A stretch of 32,090 nt of DNA from Bacteroidales bacterium (GCA_017471025.1 JAFUWX010000085.1:1-32090); one strand, 5' to 3'; positions 8,459 to 17,548 are shown, numbered from the stretch's first letter. Notes: a model not told the origin generated them from the letters alone. Program-made: numbers and translations.

Positions 8459-11263
8459 ATGAAAAAAAGCATATTATTCGGAATCGCTCTCCTTTCCCTG
8501 GGTGTACTTTCCTGCACCCGGGAAACGGAGGCTCCCCAGGCCCGGATGGACCGCAACGTCGTCACCCTCGGTGCGACCGTAGCGCCCACCAAGGCAGCCA
8601 TCGACGCGGATGGCAAGTTTACCTGGCAGGCCTCTGACGTGCTTGCCGTGCAGGTCGTCAACGAAGATGAGACTCCCGCCGGTTTTGCTTCCTTTGAACT
8701 GGTCTCCGGCGCAGGCTCGGATGCGGCGAATTTCTCCGCCGTCCTCCCGAAGGGCCAGAATGTCGGCGCTTGGGCCGTGTATCCCAACGCTTCCCCGGTC
8801 GTCAGCGAATCCACACTGACCGTGAACCTGCCGGCGGAATATGTCTATGAAGAGAGCAACACCAACATCCCGCTGCTCGGCGCCGTGGCTGACGGAAAAG
8901 TCGCCATGCGTTACATCGGCGGTGTGGTCCGCTTCCCGGTCAACAAGATGCCTGCGGAAGCCGCGGCGGTCAAGCTGGTTGCCGACAAGATGGTCACCGG
9001 CGAGTTCGCCCTGGATCTGACGGACGCTGCGGCTGTGCTGAAGGCGGGTGAGGGCGAAAGCTCCATCACCTATACCTTCTCCACGGTCGAAGACCTCATG
9101 GTCTTCAACTTCCCGCTTCCCGAGGGTACCTACAATCTCAAGCTGCAAGTGCTGAACGCCGAAGGTGTTCCGGTCTATGAGAAGGTCGGACAGGCTCCCA
9201 GCGAGATCAAGGCGGGTTCCGTCCTGGCCTATAACGAACTCTATGCCGAGGTCAAGTCGGCCGTCGTCCTCAACGGAGAAGACAGATTCGCCTCCTTCGC
9301 AGAAGCGATCGCCGCGATTCCTGAGAAGGTCGCCGCTGGCGAGACCGCAACGCTGGCCATGACCGGTGACATGACGGAAGATATCTTCATCGCCGGTAAG
9401 TTCGCCGCCGGTGAAGGCTGCACCGCCCGTGAAATCGGTGCCGACGAATTCTATATCGAGTCTCCCGTCGTCATCGACGGTGCCGGCCACACGCTGAACG
9501 GCTCCATCGAGATCCTGACGGCCCCCGTCACGGTCAAGGACCTGACCATCATGCCGACCGGCCATACGCCTGTCTATGCGGCATCCCGCAATTCCCAGGC
9601 TTTCGGTGTCTGGGTACACTATGCCAAGTACGGTGTCGTGCTTGACAAGGTCGTGATCGACCTGGCCAATTCCCTGGATTCCGCTACCGGTCTGTTCATG
9701 TTCAACGGTGTCGCTTCCGCCGACGACGACGGTCCGACCCGCGACATCATCCGCGGCTGCTCCATCATCGGCCGCGAGGATACCGGAAACCGTCTGGTCC
9801 AGTTCTACCAGAGCAAGGCCGACTTTATCGGCAATGTCTTCAAGAACGCCTATTCCAAGTATGCCATACGCATCGACGGATGGGGTGCGAACATCCTCCT
9901 GGACAACAATGTCTTCGAGTCTAAGATCGGTACCGACCACGTCTTTGACTTCCAGGATAACCTTTCCCACGGTCAGATCGTCCTCGGCGACGGCGAGGCG
10001 GACAACAACGTTTACAATGGCTTTGCCAAGTGGGGCCAGGCTACCTTCGACATCACCACCGGCGCTTCCATGGCCTTCCAGCCTGAACTCGAATACCTCG
10101 AGGGCGGTGAGGTCCGCATCAAGGAGCAGGCCGTCACGCGTATCTGGAAGAAGAACCAGGACGAGATTCCGCTGGGTGACAATGGCTTCAAGGGCGGTCA
10201 GGTCGCTTTCTCCGGCCTGGACTTCGTCCTCTGCGACAAGAATGTCTATGACCTGGACGGCAAGAAGGTCGGCGTGCTCAACGTGGAAGGTATTCCTGAG
10301 AACGGCGCCATCGAAGGCATGTCCAACAGTTACGACGGTTACCTGGTAGTTTCCTTCGCCTGGAACAACGTGACCCACGAAGTTCCGGTCGGCCACGACC
10401 AGGCCTTTGCCTATGCCACCTACGTATGGTTCGACGGCTGGCAGAATGCTCCGACCCTCATCTGGGGCGACCCGGCCGGCACGGCCACCGATCCGAGCGG
10501 CAACTCCGGTTACGGCCTCGCGGTCAGCGGTTATATGGCACAGGGCGGCACCTGGGTGCTCGCCACCAACCAGGCCGGTACCTGGAACGACAACGACTAC
10601 GGCCGCAACTGCCACACCATCGTGTGGGAGAACTACGACCATGCCAAGCCGCACATGAACGACAAACCGGCCGGCTCCTGGGCCTGGAACCAGATCCCTT
10701 ACAAGCGTCAGTACGGCGACTGGACCTGTATGATGCAGTCCGTGACCGGTACGGCCGACGGCAAGTGGGTTTACTATTCCAGCATTGGCGACGGTCCTTA
10801 TGCTGACGGTACCGGCAACATCATCGTCGGTGTCCGCGAGGGCCGCAAGTCCGGTGCCGGCTGCGGCGACGCTGATATCCGTCTCTACGGTACGGGACAG
10901 ACCATGCATCCTTACTATCCTGTCAAGTTCTGGGGCAACCTCAACTGCGGCCATGTCCGTGGCTTCCTGCTGGAAGGCGCTGAATATGTCGTGGTCAGCT
11001 CCTGCACCTGGGTAGGCGGCGCCATTACGGTGATGGCCTGCGACGATACGGAGAACTACCTGCTGAAATCCAGACTCTACGGTGTGCCTCAGAGCGCAGT
11101 CTCCGCCGCTACCGTGGAAGACAACGGTACCATCCATATTATCGCACGTGCCGCCTATAACGGTCAGGGCGAAATCCGCCGCTATGACATTAAGGGCAGA
11201 CCCGCTGTCGGCGGCAACGTCGAGGGTCCGGATGTGACGGTAACTCCTGATGTGGAATTCTAA
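8459..11263 (+). CDS. Surface lipoprotein: fimbrillin-like N-domain, beta-helix, propeller-like C-terminus
   Basis: A 934-aa protein preceded by AGAAAGGA, a better than usual ribosome binding site. The lipoprotein signal ends at VLSC (Cys19). Residues about 30-260 resemble the fimbrillin/Mfa-like family: ATVAPTKAAID, FTWQASDVLAV, AVYPNA, then NLPAEYVYEE and NIPLLGA. From about residue 268 (VVLNGEDRFASFAEAI) to about 555 there is a beta-helix including DGAGHTLNGSIEI and the QFYQSKADFIGNVF rung. The last ~370 residues (from RIWKKNQDEIP) are Trp/Gly-rich and propeller-like, more divergent than in the sister genes. The first ~200 residues align closely with the next gene, indicating duplication. 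Function unknown; fimbrial tip or adhesion is one possibility. Confidence 0.83.
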   Translation: MKKSILFGIALLSLGVLSCTRETEAPQARMDRNVVTLGATVAPTKAAIDADGKFTWQASDVLAVQVVNEDETPAGFASFELVSGAGSDAANFSAVLPKGQNVGAWAVYPNASPVVSESTLTVNLPAEYVYEESNTNIPLLGAVADGKVAMRYIGGVVRFPVNKMPAEAAAVKLVADKMVTGEFALDLTDAAAVLKAGEGESSITYTFSTVEDLMVFNFPLPEGTYNLKLQVLNAEGVPVYEKVGQAPSEIKAGSVLAYNELYAEVKSAVVLNGEDRFASFAEAIAAIPEKVAAGETATLAMTGDMTEDIFIAGKFAAGEGCTAREIGADEFYIESPVVIDGAGHTLNGSIEILTAPVTVKDLTIMPTGHTPVYAASRNSQAFGVWVHYAKYGVVLDKVVIDLANSLDSATGLFMFNGVASADDDGPTRDIIRGCSIIGREDTGNRLVQFYQSKADFIGNVFKNAYSKYAIRIDGWGANILLDNNVFESKIGTDHVFDFQDNLSHGQIVLGDGEADNNVYNGFAKWGQATFDITTGASMAFQPELEYLEGGEVRIKEQAVTRIWKKNQDEIPLGDNGFKGGQVAFSGLDFVLCDKNVYDLDGKKVGVLNVEGIPENGAIEGMSNSYDGYLVVSFAWNNVTHEVPVGHDQAFAYATYVWFDGWQNAPTLIWGDPAGTATDPSGNSGYGLAVSGYMAQGGTWVLATNQAGTWNDNDYGRNCHTIVWENYDHAKPHMNDKPAGSWAWNQIPYKRQYGDWTCMMQSVTGTADGKWVYYSSIGDGPYADGTGNIIVGVREGRKSGAGCGDADIRLYGTGQTMHPYYPVKFWGNLNCGHVRGFLLEGAEYVVVSSCTWVGGAITVMACDDTENYLLKSRLYGVPQSAVSAATVEDNGTIHIIARAAYNGQGEIRRYDIKGRPAVGGNVEGPDVTVTPDVEF

Positions 11264-11274
11264 TTCGAAACGGT

Positions 11275-14200
11275 ATGAAGAAAAGTTTATTTATAGGTAT
11301 GGCCATTCTCTCCCTGGGTGCACTCTCCTGCACCCGGGAGCTGAATGCCCCCGAACAGGTTCCGGGTGGTGCCCAGGTGGTTACCCTCGGTGCAGCCCTT
11401 GACCAGACCAAGGCTGCGATTTCCGACAATGCTGTATTCTCCTGGCAGGCCGGTGATGCGATGTCCGTCGCGACCACGGCAGGCTTCGTAGATTTCGATC
11501 TTTCCGATGGTGCAGGCAAGCCGACGGCTACCTTCAAGGGCTATCTCGAACAGGGTGTCGGTCTGGGGACCGTCGCCGTGTATCCGGCCGGCAAGCATAC
11601 CGTTTCCGGTTCCGACGTCACCGTCAACCTTCCGGCGGAATATGTCTTCGCCGAGGATAACACCAACATCCCGCTGCTCGGTGCGATCGCTGACGGGAAT
11701 GTGAAGTTTACCGCCATCGGCGGCGTGGCCCGCTTCAAAGCCGGCATGCCGGCCGGTGCGGCCAAGGTCGTCCTGTCCACCGACAAGAAGATCACCGGTG
11801 ACTTCACCGTCGCCAACGGCGCGATTGCCGCCGGCGAAGGCGCTGACAAGGTTGTCTATACCTTCGAGGCCGTCGCCGAACCCAAGAACATGACCTTCAA
11901 CTTCCCGCTCCCGGTCGGCGAATATGCCATGACCTTCACGGTGGAAGATGCTTCCGGCAACAAGCTGGCTGAGCTCGCCGGTTCCAAGGCGCATGCCATC
12001 ACCGCCGGCAATGTCCTGATCTTCAAAGAACTGGCCTTCGAAGAGAAGTCTGTTGTCCTGAACAACGACAAGTCCTTCGCGACCATCCAGGAAGCGATTG
12101 ACGCGGCCGCCGCCCTGACGGAAGGCACTGCGGAAATCGTCCTCACCGGTGAGGATTATGAGGAAGCGGTCAAGATCGACGGCAGCAAGGTCGCCGTCCC
12201 CGTCGTCCTGGACGGCCAGAATACGGCCACCCTCGTCGGCGGTATCGAGATTTACAAGAACGCCGCTACCATCAAGAACCTGAAGATCAAAGTCGCTGCG
12301 ACTTCGCTCACGACCCTCCCGGGTACCTATCTGAACGATGCCAACGCCGGCTATGCCTTCGGTATCCAGGTGAATGTGCCGGGTCATGGCGCCGTCATCG
12401 AGGGCAACACCATCGACAATGTCGGCCTGACCAACTCCACCTGTATCTATTTCGCCAATATCGACGCCGAATCCGGTGAGGGTGATCTTGTGAAGGGCAA
12501 CACCATCATCGCCGAGGAGCAGCGCGGTATGCAGGCTTACGGTTCCATCCGTCTCGTCGAGAACGAGATTACTTCCCACAAGTATCCGATCCGCATCGGC
12601 GGTCCCGGCTCCCAGATCGTGATTGACGGCAATACCTTCAAGGCCAACGCTACCTGCGGCGCCGCCGTGGATATCCATGGTACCCTGAAGGATGCGACCG
12701 TGACCTTCGGTGACGGCGTGGCCGACAACAACAAGTATGGCGCCAACTTCACCAACAAGGTAAAGGGCACCGACGGTGGCAATGTGACCTATCTGCCTGC
12801 CGAGTATGCTACCCATCCGGTAGTCAATGCGGTGACCGTCGAACTCAACGGCGCCGGATATCCTTCCCTGCAGGCCGCTGTGAATGCAGCTGCCGCGCTG
12901 ACCTCAGGTATCGCGGAAATCAAGATCGTCTCCGGCTCCAGCCTGACTGAAGAGGTGAAGATCACCGGCAATGCGGGTGACAAAGACCTCAACGGTAATG
13001 AACTGCCTGCCGTGAAAGTCCCTGTCGTCATCGACGGTATCGACAAAGCGGCGACGACGCTCACCGGCTCCATCGAGGTTTCCCGCGTCCCCGTGACCAT
13101 CAAGAACCTCAAGGTCGTCTCCACGGAGAACTCCAAGGTCTCGCTGGCCGGTACCTATACCAACAGCGCCTGGACGACCGCGATCCACGGTTCCGTGGGT
13201 GGTTACGGCCTGGTCGTGAACAATGTGGAAGTATGCCCCGGCATTGCGAACGCTACCGGTATCTGGATCGGCTCCAAGGATGAGAACAGCAAACAGACCG
13301 ATGTGATCGAAGGCTGTGTCTTCAACAACGAGGAACGTGCCATCCAGGCCTATGCAACCGATGTACAGATTCTGGACAACACCTTCAACGACTACACGAA
13401 GAACATCATCCGGATCGGAAACGACGGTGCTTCCTATGGTGCCAAGTATAGCATCGTGGGCAACACCTTCACCTCTGCCGGTACGGCCATCAACTTCTAC
13501 AACATCGACAATTCCAAGGTATGGATCGCCGACAACGCCGGTGTGGCCGCGGGCAATGATCTCGGCTCCGCCAAGATGACGGCCAATGTCACCCTGGCTG
13601 AGAAGAACAACGTGATCGTCCCTGCCCTCGCACAGGAAGGAAACGATGTGACCATCGCCGCGGAAGGCGGCCCGCTCACCCGCGTATGGGCGAAGTGGAA
13701 TGCCTTCGACAACTCTTGGGATGATGCCATCTGCGATCCTGCAGCCAACAACTGGGACCGTCATGCGGCCGTCGTGGGACAGTATCTGTATGTTCCTTCC
13801 GCCAGCCGTACGGAGACCAAGGTCGCCGTGTTCGATGTGCTGACCGGTGAGCATGTATCGACCATCACCGAAGGCTTCAATGCCGAATATGGTCTGTTCA
13901 AGCTCTGCAGCATCGCCAAGCTGGGTGAAGCCATCTATGTGAGCTCCATGTCCAACAGCGGCAAGCTGGCCATCTACAAACTCACCGAGAATGTTGGCGG
14001 CAAATATACGAAGGCCGAGCTCGCGCTGGCCATCGATGTCCCTGCCGGCGAGCGTCTGGGTGATGACATGACTTCCGTTGGTGACGATGAGGAAGGCTCC
14101 CTGATCTTCGTGTCTTATTCCACGACTGGTGCCACTGAAGACAGAACCCGTCTGATCTGGGAATTCCCTGTGCTTTCCGGTCAGGTGATCGGCACGCCTG

Positions 14201-14742
14201 TGGTCGCTCCTCGGGGTGTCACGGCGGGCGGCAACTTCATCGGCGGTCTGTATATCTATGAATATACGGGAAGCGCCCTCGGTCAGATTTACTCTGAGTA
14301 CAAGGGCACCGGCGGTGAACGTCACGGTATCTATTGCTCCAATGTCGGTGGTACGGGCTATGTCGCATGGACCTGGGGTATCGATCCCTATGGCTCGAAG
14401 TATCCTGCCATCCTCGAACAGAACGTCATGGCCCCTCGGTTCCTGACGATCGGCGAGCAGAAGTACTTCATGTATGTCAGCGCTCCTTCCAAGCAGGGTT
14501 ACCTCCGTCTTGTCCCGATTACCGGTGACAACTACAAGGCCGGCTTCGAGGCGCTCTGCGATGTGACCGACCTGACTCCTGTCTCCACTGTGTATCCGCT
14601 CGTCGTCCCTGGTAACCCTGCCGGCGTCGGCCCTACGGGTACCAACGGAACCGGCTTCTGCGATTACACCACGATCGACGGTGTGACCTATGTCGTAGCC
14701 GGTGCTACCGAGAACGGCTGGAGCTGCTTCAAGTTCAACTGA
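11275..14742 (+). CDS. Surface lipoprotein: fimbrillin-like N-domain, two tandem beta-helices, propeller-like C-terminus
   Basis: An 1155-aa protein starting 11 nt after the previous stop. The lipoprotein signal ends at ALSC (Cys19) and is nearly identical to that of the previous gene (SLGxLSCTRE). Residues about 30-255 are fimbrillin-like (FSWQAGDAMSV, AVYPAG, NLPAEYVF, NIPLLGA). Two homologous beta-helix modules follow: about 258-515 (VVLNNDKSFATIQEAID) and about 519-795 (VELNGAGYPSLQAAVN). Each contains the DG...LxGxIEI...VTIKNLK core and an ERAIQAY/QRGMQAY rung. Residues about 799-1155 (TRVWAKWNAFDNSW, NNWDRHAAVVGQYLYV, GERLGDDM) are propeller-like and resemble DUF4623-type domains, tentatively. 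No enzyme motif seen. A terminator hairpin follows. Confidence 0.84.
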   Translation: MKKSLFIGMAILSLGALSCTRELNAPEQVPGGAQVVTLGAALDQTKAAISDNAVFSWQAGDAMSVATTAGFVDFDLSDGAGKPTATFKGYLEQGVGLGTVAVYPAGKHTVSGSDVTVNLPAEYVFAEDNTNIPLLGAIADGNVKFTAIGGVARFKAGMPAGAAKVVLSTDKKITGDFTVANGAIAAGEGADKVVYTFEAVAEPKNMTFNFPLPVGEYAMTFTVEDASGNKLAELAGSKAHAITAGNVLIFKELAFEEKSVVLNNDKSFATIQEAIDAAAALTEGTAEIVLTGEDYEEAVKIDGSKVAVPVVLDGQNTATLVGGIEIYKNAATIKNLKIKVAATSLTTLPGTYLNDANAGYAFGIQVNVPGHGAVIEGNTIDNVGLTNSTCIYFANIDAESGEGDLVKGNTIIAEEQRGMQAYGSIRLVENEITSHKYPIRIGGPGSQIVIDGNTFKANATCGAAVDIHGTLKDATVTFGDGVADNNKYGANFTNKVKGTDGGNVTYLPAEYATHPVVNAVTVELNGAGYPSLQAAVNAAAALTSGIAEIKIVSGSSLTEEVKITGNAGDKDLNGNELPAVKVPVVIDGIDKAATTLTGSIEVSRVPVTIKNLKVVSTENSKVSLAGTYTNSAWTTAIHGSVGGYGLVVNNVEVCPGIANATGIWIGSKDENSKQTDVIEGCVFNNEERAIQAYATDVQILDNTFNDYTKNIIRIGNDGASYGAKYSIVGNTFTSAGTAINFYNIDNSKVWIADNAGVAAGNDLGSAKMTANVTLAEKNNVIVPALAQEGNDVTIAAEGGPLTRVWAKWNAFDNSWDDAICDPAANNWDRHAAVVGQYLYVPSASRTETKVAVFDVLTGEHVSTITEGFNAEYGLFKLCSIAKLGEAIYVSSMSNSGKLAIYKLTENVGGKYTKAELALAIDVPAGERLGDDMTSVGDDEEGSLIFVSYSTTGATEDRTRLIWEFPVLSGQVIGTPVVAPRGVTAGGNFIGGLYIYEYTGSALGQIYSEYKGTGGERHGIYCSNVGGTGYVAWTWGIDPYGSKYPAILEQNVMAPRFLTIGEQKYFMYVSAPSKQGYLRLVPITGDNYKAGFEALCDVTDLTPVSTVYPLVVPGNPAGVGPTGTNGTGFCDYTTIDGVTYVVAGATENGWSCFKFN

Positions 14743-14763
14743 TAAGCATCCGCTTTCCTATGC

Positions 14764-14800
14764 AAAGGGGCTGGCCGGTGGGCCGGCCCCTTTGTCTTTC
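14764..14800 (+). terminator. Rho-independent terminator after the three-gene lipoprotein unit
   Basis: A 13-bp GC-rich stem (14764-14776 with 14781-14793, one G-U pair), loop GGTG, followed by TTTGTCTTTC. The T-tract is interrupted, so termination may be partial. Confidence 0.82.
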
Positions 14801-14812
14801 CGGGCCATACCC

Positions 14813-14842
14813 TTGCATTTTCATGATTTTTCCTTATCTTTG
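14813..14842 (+). promoter_or_regulatory. Promoter for the fourth lipoprotein gene
   Basis: TTG at 14813-14815 and TATCTTTG at 14835-14842, 19 nt apart, fit the -33/-7 pattern. The transcript would have a leader of about 70 nt before the ATG at 14918. Confidence 0.75.
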
Positions 14843-14862
14843 TGGGTGATAACTTAGGTGTA

Positions 14863-14882
14863 CTGTGGTGCGAGTCCCGCAG
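14863..14882 (+). other. Small hairpin in the leader of the fourth lipoprotein gene
   Basis: CTGTGG (14863-14868) pairs with CCGCAG (14877-14882) around an 8-nt loop. Near-repeats TGCGAGTCC and TGCGAATCC flank it. It could be a leader structure; it does not match a riboswitch class I can verify. Confidence 0.4.
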
Positions 14883-14917
14883 TCCGCTGAGATGCGAATC
14901 CAAAACCATGTAAAGAT

Positions 14918-16996
14918 ATGACAAAGAAATTACTGATGTTCCTGGCAGCCGCAGCGGTGCTGCTTGCCTGCCAAAAGACGCCGGAACCGAGTCCTTCCCA
15001 AGACCCGGTATCCCCGGATCCTTCAGAAGAGCCTTCGAAGGACCCCTCCGAAGATCCAGGTCTCCCGCCTGTCGTCGAAGGCAAGGTGGTCCTGAACGGC
15101 AAGACGGGTTTCGATACCTTCGCCGCTGCCCTGGAAGCCGCCCGGACGGCCGGGGAAGACGCCCTGTTCACCCTGGACGCCGGCACGCTGACCGAGCACA
15201 TTGTCATTGACGGAGAGGAGGTTCCTTTCCTCGTGACGATCGTCGGACGCACCGGTGCCGTGCTCGACGGCTCGATCGAGATCCGCAAAGCCGAGGTGTC
15301 CCTGATGAATTTCACCATCAAACCGGACAAGCTCCAGGCGGAAAAGCCGGCCATCGAGATCCAGGACCGCAACAACTATCCCTTCGCCGTCTTCGTCCAT
15401 GACGCCCGCTATGGCTTCTCCATGCAAGGGGTCACCCTGGACGTCTCGCTGATGGACCCGAATACGACGGCCCTCGTCCTGCGTGGCGAGACCGTCGGAG
15501 AGAAGGAGAATCCGGACCTGGTGCAGGGCTGTATCTTCACGGGGAACGGCCAGCGCGCGATGCAGTGCTACGACGCCCAGGCGGACGTGCTGGGCAACCA
15601 GTTCGAGAACTTCTACAAGGGCTACGCGGTCCGCGTCGGCGAAGATGTGGGCGATGACGCCTTCTATACCAACGAAAGCGGTCCCGTCATGACCTTTGCC
15701 GGCAACACCTTCTCGTCCACGTCTGAGGCCTGTATCAATTTCTACAGCGTCTGGACGGCCGACATCACCTTCGGCAACGGCGAGCAGGACACCAACCTCA
15801 AGAGCGACGGCATCCAGTATATGTACACGGCCAACCAGGCCCCCGGCGGAGACTGCCAGTGGAAGCCCGAGATGCTTTTCGACGGCAAGGAACTCTATCC
15901 GGCCACCCAGAACGAGATGCCCGAGGCCGAACTGGTCTGGGCCCGCCGTGCGGAAGACAGCTGGTGGACGACCAGCCCGCTGCCCGGCTTCTTCAACCCG
16001 GACAACGGCAAGACCCTGGACTGGAACCGTTCCGTCGCCATGGACGACCAGTATGTCTATATGGCCCGCCAGCTGGGCGGAGAGCCGGCCGTGTTCTATT
16101 TCCCGATCGACAACCCGGGCGACGTCAAGCTGCTCGACATGACGGGCGTGCTGGCGGATGCGACGCATACGGTCAGCTCCTGCCAGGTCCTGGACGACGG
16201 GCAGGGCGGCTCCGTGCTGCTGGTGACCAACCTGGCCCGCGCCGGCCAGCATTTCCGGGTCTATATGTGGCGTTCGGTCACGTCCAAGCCCGAGGTGCTG
16301 CTCGACTATGACACCACCCATCCGAAGAATCCCGAAGCGGCGGCACGTCTGGGCGACAAGGTGACCTTCAACGGCAGCCTCCAGGAAGGTGAGATCGTCT
16401 GCGTCAACTACGACGGCGGCGGACGCTTCTGGCTGTTCCCGATCCGCGGCGGCAAGGTGGAGGTCCCGGAAGGATATTTCGGCGAAGACGGCTGGACCAA
16501 TTCCTGCCATCCTGCGTCCAACATCGTGGGCGCCACGCGCTATGCTTCGACCAATTCCTACATCCTCTGGGGATCCGGGGCCGGCACGGTCACGTCCATG
16601 TGGGCCAAGGGCGAAGCCGCCATGGAAAATGTCGGCACCTTCCCGAATTACGCGGGCATGTTCAATCCGGAGTTCTTCCGTTTCGGACGCTCTTCCTATC
16701 TGGCCTACGCTTCCCTGACCGACGGCGTGGATGCCCGCTATTACAGCACCATCCGCGTGGTGAAACTCCTGCAGAATGCAGACGGGAACGACAGCCCCTA
16801 TGTGACGATGACGACGACGCCTTCCGACGGCGGCCTTGTGCTGGGCATCGGCCAGGCCAGCTCGGAAGTCCCTGTGGCTGACGTCAATACCAACGGCAAC
16901 ATGGTCGCCGGCCTGGCCGTCCGTACGATAGCCGGCACCACCTACCTGCTGGGCTCCGACACCAACAACGCCCTGGTGCTCTACAGACTCAAGTAG
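14918..16996 (+). CDS. Surface lipoprotein: Pro/Ser/Glu linker, beta-helix, propeller-like C-terminus
   Basis: A 692-aa protein, the shortest of the four related lipoproteins. The signal ends at LLAC (Cys18), followed by a proline/serine/acidic linker (PSEEPSKDPSEDP, residues about 24-47) instead of a fimbrillin or coiled-coil domain. A beta-helix runs from about residue 55 (KVVLNGKTGFDTFAAAL) to about 330, with the GSIEIRKAEVSLMNF core and QRAMQCYDAQADVLGNQF rung. A C-terminal module from about 336 has LVWARRAEDSWW, DWNRSVAMDDQYVYMA, ARLGDKVTF and GEIVCVNYDGGGRF, close to the C-termini of the first and third genes. Transcribed separately, with its own promoter and a strong downstream terminator. 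Function unknown. Confidence 0.84.
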   Translation: MTKKLLMFLAAAAVLLACQKTPEPSPSQDPVSPDPSEEPSKDPSEDPGLPPVVEGKVVLNGKTGFDTFAAALEAARTAGEDALFTLDAGTLTEHIVIDGEEVPFLVTIVGRTGAVLDGSIEIRKAEVSLMNFTIKPDKLQAEKPAIEIQDRNNYPFAVFVHDARYGFSMQGVTLDVSLMDPNTTALVLRGETVGEKENPDLVQGCIFTGNGQRAMQCYDAQADVLGNQFENFYKGYAVRVGEDVGDDAFYTNESGPVMTFAGNTFSSTSEACINFYSVWTADITFGNGEQDTNLKSDGIQYMYTANQAPGGDCQWKPEMLFDGKELYPATQNEMPEAELVWARRAEDSWWTTSPLPGFFNPDNGKTLDWNRSVAMDDQYVYMARQLGGEPAVFYFPIDNPGDVKLLDMTGVLADATHTVSSCQVLDDGQGGSVLLVTNLARAGQHFRVYMWRSVTSKPEVLLDYDTTHPKNPEAAARLGDKVTFNGSLQEGEIVCVNYDGGGRFWLFPIRGGKVEVPEGYFGEDGWTNSCHPASNIVGATRYASTNSYILWGSGAGTVTSMWAKGEAAMENVGTFPNYAGMFNPEFFRFGRSSYLAYASLTDGVDARYYSTIRVVKLLQNADGNDSPYVTMTTTPSDGGLVLGIGQASSEVPVADVNTNGNMVAGLAVRTIAGTTYLLGSDTNNALVLYRLK

Positions 16997-17013
16997 GGTA
17001 GCCTGATCACCAA

Positions 17014-17060
17014 ACATGGGGTTGACCAAAGACTTGCTTTGGCCAACCCCATGTCATTTT
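17014..17060. terminator. Bidirectional rho-independent terminator
   Basis: An 18-bp stem (17014-17031 with 17037-17054) with a single A-C mismatch, loop ACTTG, then CATTTT. It separates converging genes (stops at 16996 and 17072). Confidence 0.9.
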
Positions 17061-17071
17061 CCGCCTGCCGT

Positions 17072-17548
17072 TTAGTCCAGACTCGTGAAGGTGAAGGGCA
17101 GGATGGCGTCCAGGCTCGGGAATTTCCAGATTTCCTTCTTGCCGATCAGGATGATGGACATCGGCCGTTTGCTGATTTTCTGGTATTCCGCCATGACCTG
17201 GCGGCAACTGCCGCAAGGCGTAGCCGGGAAATTGCACTGGCTCTGGTCCGGACCGCCGACGATGGCGATCGAAACCATCGCGACCCCCGGATACTGGGCA
17301 CCCGCGGCAAACATGGCCGTCCTTTCCGCGCACAGTCCCGACGGCGACGCCGCGTTTTCCTGATTGGATCCCGGGACGATCCGTCCGTCCGCCAGTCGCA
17401 GGGCGGCTCCGACATTGAATCGCGAGTAGGGCGCATAGGATGTTTTCTGCGCCTGCATGGCGGCCTCACAAAGCTCCCGGTCGGCCGGGTCCATTTCGTC
17501 CAGGCTATAGAATACCTGATATTGGATTTCAATAGATTTGTTTACCAT
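17072..17548 (-). CDS. cdd: Cytidine deaminase
   Basis: A 158-aa cytosolic zinc enzyme that deaminates cytidine and deoxycytidine in pyrimidine salvage. The zinc and catalytic residues are all present: Cys73 and Glu75 in GLCAERTA, and Cys112 and Cys115 in TPCGSCRQ. The substrate-binding FNVGAAL and NQENAA motifs also match the homotetrameric/dimeric Cdd family. It starts 47 nt after the ettA stop on the same strand with no obvious terminator or promoter between, so it may be the second gene of an ettA-cdd transcript. Confidence 0.95.
   Translation of the reverse strand: MVNKSIEIQYQVFYSLDEMDPADRELCEAAMQAQKTSYAPYSRFNVGAALRLADGRIVPGSNQENAASPSGLCAERTAMFAAGAQYPGVAMVSIAIVGGPDQSQCNFPATPCGSCRQVMAEYQKISKRPMSIILIGKKEIWKFPSLDAILPFTFTSLD

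Noticed and set aside
5782..8814. Very long open frame (about 1000 codons) on the minus strand opposite the first lipoprotein gene
   Set aside because: It mirrors the codon phase of the plus-strand gene, is rich in His/Asp/Gly/Arg/Val without any recognisable domain, and has no promoter or ribosome site. GC-rich genes in this window regularly leave open antisense frames.
8474..11137. 887-codon open frame antisense to the second lipoprotein gene
   Set aside because: Same reasoning: shadow of the plus-strand codon pattern, no domain, no start signals.
14855..14905. Possible cobalamin- or TPP-type riboswitch in the leader of the fourth lipoprotein (GGTGCGAGTCC and CTGAGA fragments)
   Set aside because: Only short fragments agree; the remaining conserved cores, arms and length of either class are missing. 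Kept only as a small hairpin.
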